Assembly: GCF_037120705.1 (NCBI RefSeq)
Contig: NZ_JAWLJU010000002.1
Location: 2,423,501 to 2,487,500, forward strand
Direction of reading: 5' to 3'
Source of the DNA: Pseudoalteromonas sp. UG3-2
GTDB taxonomy: Bacteria > Pseudomonadota > Gammaproteobacteria > Enterobacterales > Alteromonadaceae
Length of the DNA: 64,000 nucleotides
This document shows, one piece after another, positions 61,221 through 64,000 of this stretch; within the stretch, counting starts at the first letter, position 1; the number at the start of each line of letters is the position of its first letter. The notes below the pieces were generated by a model. It was not told the DNA's origin. It saw nothing but the letters and a program-made list of their open reading frames with translations, and ran no database searches. Both the position numbers and the translations under genes were made by a program.

Positions 61221-62495
61221 ATGACTAAGACACATTTGACCAATAAAAAGTTTTCTGACTTTGCTTTAGCACCGGAAGTGGTCGCCGGTTTAGACGAGAA
61301 TGGCTTTGAATTTTGTACGCCAATCCAAGCAAAGTGCATACCTTATATCTGTGAAGGCCGCGATATAGCTGGCCAAGCGCAAACTGGTACGGGCAAAACC
61401 CTCGCGTTTTTGACCGCGACCAGTCATCGCCTAATGCAGACTAAAAAGGAACAAAGTACGCAACCTCGTGCAATCATCATGGCACCGACTCGAGAGTTGG
61501 CAATTCAAATTCATAAGGACGCGCAAATTATTGCGCCACATTGTGGTCTTAAGCTCGCCTTAGTATATGGTGGCGAAGATTACGAAAAACAACGGGCGCA
61601 ATTAGAAAAAGGTGCAGACATTCTAATTGGTACCACCGGGCGACTTATCGACTTCTACAAACAAGGTGCGTATAACCTTAACGATATTGAAGTAGTGGTA
61701 TTAGATGAAGCAGACCGCATGTTCGATCTTGGCTTTATCAAAGATATTCGCTATTTATTTAATCGCATGCCGGGCCGTGAAGAACGCTTGAATCTACTGT
61801 TTTCTGCAACGCTGTCTTACCGCGTACAGGAATTAGCATTTGAGCACATGACCAACCCGATACACGTGCAAATTGAGCCAGATGTAAAAACGGCTAAGCG
61901 GATCCAAGAAGAATTATTTCATCCTTCAGTAGCGGACAAAATTCCTTTATTACTAACGCTAATTGAGGAAGAGTGGCCTGATAAAGCAATCGTGTTTGCC
62001 AACACCAAACATAGCTGTGAGAAAGTCTATGAATGGCTTAAGGCCGATGGCCACCGTGTGGGACTACTAACCGGTGATGTTAACCAGAAAAAACGGCAGT
62101 CAATTTTGGCGCAGTTTACGCGTGGCGACATAGACTTATTAGTTGCAACAGACGTCGCAGCTCGAGGGTTACATATTCCAGAAGTAAGTCACGTATTTAA
62201 CTTTGATTTACCGGACGACAGAGAAGATTATGTCCACCGAATTGGTCGTACCGGCCGTGCTGGTGCTTCAGGCCATGCCATTAGTTTCGCGTGTGAGCAA
62301 TATGCTTATAACCTTCATGAAATAGAAGAGTATATCGAACACAGCATTCCGGCATCTCACTATGATAAGTCGGCACTCTTGACTGACTTAAAAACGCCGC
62401 AATTTAACAAACGTCGCAGCTCTGGTCATGGTAATAGTAGACACCGGAGTGGACGTAAAAATAGCGGTGGCTATAGAAAGCCACAGTCAAAATAG
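61221..62495 (+). CDS. rhlB: ATP-dependent RNA helicase RhlB
   Basis: A 424-residue DEAD-box helicase of the RNA degradosome. Motifs: F-x17-Q motif [35 protein letters not shown] ([13 protein letters not shown]), SAT (LFSATLSY), [16 protein letters not shown]. The C-terminal tail is basic ([20 protein letters not shown]). Adjacent trxA, rho and gppA support RhlB over other helicases. Confidence 0.96.
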   Translation: MTKTHLTNKKFSDFALAPEVVAGLDENGFEFCTPIQAKCIPYICEGRDIAGQAQTGTGKTLAFLTATSHRLMQTKKEQSTQPRAIIMAPTRELAIQIHKDAQIIAPHCGLKLALVYGGEDYEKQRAQLEKGADILIGTTGRLIDFYKQGAYNLNDIEVVVLDEADRMFDLGFIKDIRYLFNRMPGREERLNLLFSATLSYRVQELAFEHMTNPIHVQIEPDVKTAKRIQEELFHPSVADKIPLLLTLIEEEWPDKAIVFANTKHSCEKVYEWLKADGHRVGLLTGDVNQKKRQSILAQFTRGDIDLLVATDVAARGLHIPEVSHVFNFDLPDDREDYVHRIGRTGRAGASGHAISFACEQYAYNLHEIEEYIEHSIPASHYDKSALLTDLKTPQFNKRRSSGHGNSRHRSGRKNSGGYRKPQSK

Positions 62496-62544
62496 ACTGG
62501 AACTAAAGTTGTAACGCCCTAGGCGATTTGTTGAGGTTTAAATA

Positions 62545-64000
62545 GTGGTTAAAACTGCTGTAAAGGAAGATATCTTTGCTGTTATAGACTTAGGGTCAAA
62601 CAGCTTCCATATGCTTATTGCTAAGCACATGGCTGGAGGTATCCACACCATTGGTCGAGTGAAAAGAAAGGTACGCTTGGCTGCCGGACTCAATGACCAA
62701 AATGAGTTGTCTACACAAGCCATGCAACGGGGATGGGAATGCTTAGCATTATTCGCCGAGCGGCTACAAGACATTCCACACGCTAATGTCAGCATCGTTG
62801 CTACGGCAACTCTACGCCTAGCGAGTAATGCCAAAGTATTTATTAGCGAAGCGGAAAAAATCCTTAATCACAAAATCAATGTGATCAGTGGCGAGCTGGA
62901 AGCTAAGACAATTTATAAAGGGGTGGCCCATACCTCGGCTTGTCAGGGCAAACAGCTGGTAATTGATATTGGTGGTGCGAGTACCGAGGTCGTTATCGGT
63001 AAAGGATTTGATGCTTTACTGTATAAGAGCCTCAACATGGGGTGTGTTACTTACTTAGATCGCTACTTTCAAGATGGTAAGTTGAGCGACGCTAATTTTA
63101 ACGCCGCCATTGCTGCAGCTAAAACTGTAGTACAACCTATCCAAGACGATTATCAACAATTGGGCTGGGAAATTGCAATTGGTGCCTCTGGTACGGTGCA
63201 AGCAATCCAAGAAATATTTGCCGCAATGGGGGAAAGTGAACAACTGACCCTAGCGAAACTCAATGAAATAAAAACCCAAGCGATAGCATGTGAAAGTATC
63301 ACAGCGCTATCCTTACCGGGTCTTATAGAAGAGCGTCGGTTAGTTTTTGTTTCTGGTTTAGCCATTCTCATTGCGCTGTTTGAGTCGTTACATATTACCG
63401 CTATGGGGTTGGCTGGAGGCGCGCTACGTGAAGGCGTGCTTTATAGTATGATCCCAGACTTTCAAGCGGTAGATATCTGTCAGCGAACCTTAGATGGGTT
63501 TATCCAACGTTACCATGTTGATCAAGAGCAAGCGTTACGCGTGTATGAGGTGGTATCAGCTATGCTCTCACAAGTGGCAACAAATTGGTCACTAGACACC
63601 TCTAGCTGCAGCCATTTGGTTAAAGCCATTGCCTATTTGCATGAGATAGGCTTGCTGATTGATTATAAGCAATACCATCGCCATAGTGGCTATATCTTAG
63701 CTAATACCGCAATGCCTGGTTACAGCCGAGCCGAAAAAGACACTGTTGTTGCGATAGTGAAAAACCATCGTGCAGATCTACTTTCTAAAGATTTCGAAAA
63801 GCTAGGCAGCGAAGTTGAAACAGCAAAGTTATTGTGTGTACTGGTGCGGTTAGGCGTATTGTTATCCATGCGTAGAAAAGACGATGTATTACCAAAGGTA
63901 GAACTCATCACTAGCGCTAACACACAGCGTAGCTTAACAATACAAATGCCAACCGCTTGGTTAGCAGCACACCCATTGATGCTAGCTGAGCTTACGCAAG
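62545..64000 (+). CDS. gppA: GppA/Ppx family phosphatase, 3' end outside window
   Basis: About 485 residues are present of an ASKHA-fold phosphatase that converts pppGpp to ppGpp or degrades polyphosphate. Signatures: AVIDLGSNSFHMLI, GVKRKVRLAAGL, VVATATLRLASN, VIDIGGASTEVVIG, AIGASGTVQA, then the HD-like C-terminal domain with YLHEIGLLIDYKQYHRHSGYI. The start is GTG 62545 with GAGG 8 nt upstream. Position next to rhlB matches gppA in Escherichia coli; the Ppx/GppA split is not certain from sequence alone. Confidence 0.93.
   Translation, partial: MVKTAVKEDIFAVIDLGSNSFHMLIAKHMAGGIHTIGRVKRKVRLAAGLNDQNELSTQAMQRGWECLALFAERLQDIPHANVSIVATATLRLASNAKVFISEAEKILNHKINVISGELEAKTIYKGVAHTSACQGKQLVIDIGGASTEVVIGKGFDALLYKSLNMGCVTYLDRYFQDGKLSDANFNAAIAAAKTVVQPIQDDYQQLGWEIAIGASGTVQAIQEIFAAMGESEQLTLAKLNEIKTQAIACESITALSLPGLIEERRLVFVSGLAILIALFESLHITAMGLAGGALREGVLYSMIPDFQAVDICQRTLDGFIQRYHVDQEQALRVYEVVSAMLSQVATNWSLDTSSCSHLVKAIAYLHEIGLLIDYKQYHRHSGYILANTAMPGYSRAEKDTVVAIVKNHRADLLSKDFEKLGSEVETAKLLCVLVRLGVLLSMRRKDDVLPKVELITSANTQRSLTIQMPTAWLAAHPLMLAELTQ

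Overview
The window looks like a chromosomal core segment of a marine gammaproteobacterium, most likely in the Alteromonadales (Pseudoalteromonas- or Shewanella-like). Reasons are the conserved gamma blocks lptM-lysA-dapF-DUF484-xerC-yigB with divergent cyaY, hemC-hemD-hemX-hemY, ubiD-fre, and trxA/rho divergent from rhlB/gppA, plus many c-di-GMP and hybrid-kinase genes and a PrnB/IDO-like heme enzyme next to a kynureninase-like gene, a pairing I associate with Shewanella. Base composition looks moderate and even. I see no phage, transposase, rRNA or CRISPR array. Genus assignment is inference.

Layout. 1-1.4 kb: iron-regulated fagA-fumC behind a perfect Fur palindrome, and a small gene. 1.5-8.2 kb: a DUF938 methyltransferase; an lrp-esterase-FemAB-like run; divergently an IDO/PrnB-like gene and a kynureninase-like gene; an MBL hydrolase. 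8.3-8.9 kb: two serine tRNAs with promoter and terminator, and a 47-residue small ORF. 9-15.5 kb: lipid kinase, EamA transporter divergent from a MocR regulator with a palindromic site between them, DUF2884 lipoprotein-like gene, PA3496-like small protein, cytochrome c', DUF2721, and an unusual CxxS redoxin lipoprotein. 15.6-19.4 kb: YqaA, folM-folE-folX (tetrahydromonapterin), nadE, yceH. 19.4-26.4 kb: CHASE hybrid kinase, penicillin acylase-like enzyme, diguanylate cyclase. 26.5-31 kb: GNAT-nitrilase fusion followed 2 nt later by a guanidinium-type SMR exporter, MAPEG, RluF-like pseudouridine synthase, DUF6482, RmlD-like SDR.

31-38.7 kb: a broken small secreted-protein gene invaded by a heptamer repeat, POT transporter, then yigB-xerC-DUF484-dapF-lysA-lptM and divergent cyaY plus an esterase. 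38.7-44.7 kb: DUF2914 protein with a (Thr-Glu)n microsatellite, hemC, an in-frame hemD-hemX fusion, hemY, adenosine deaminase. 44.7-52.9 kb: CBS protein, fre, ubiD, PAS-GGDEF-EAL protein, Sel1-like protein, M28 peptidase. 53-64 kb: dbpA, DnaJ-like gene, a TPR sensor hybrid kinase with Hpt, an MCP, rho, trxA, rhlB, and a partial gppA.

The region is compact: many tail-to-tail pairs overlap, three share a palindromic stop tetramer, and several apparent terminators lie inside the last codons of the convergent neighbour. I found no clear new multi-gene defence or secretion system. The best leads are the Lrp / PrnB-like / kynureninase-like cluster, the GNAT-nitrilase plus Gdx pair, the HemD-HemX fusion with an internal start site, and the unexplained small ORFs.
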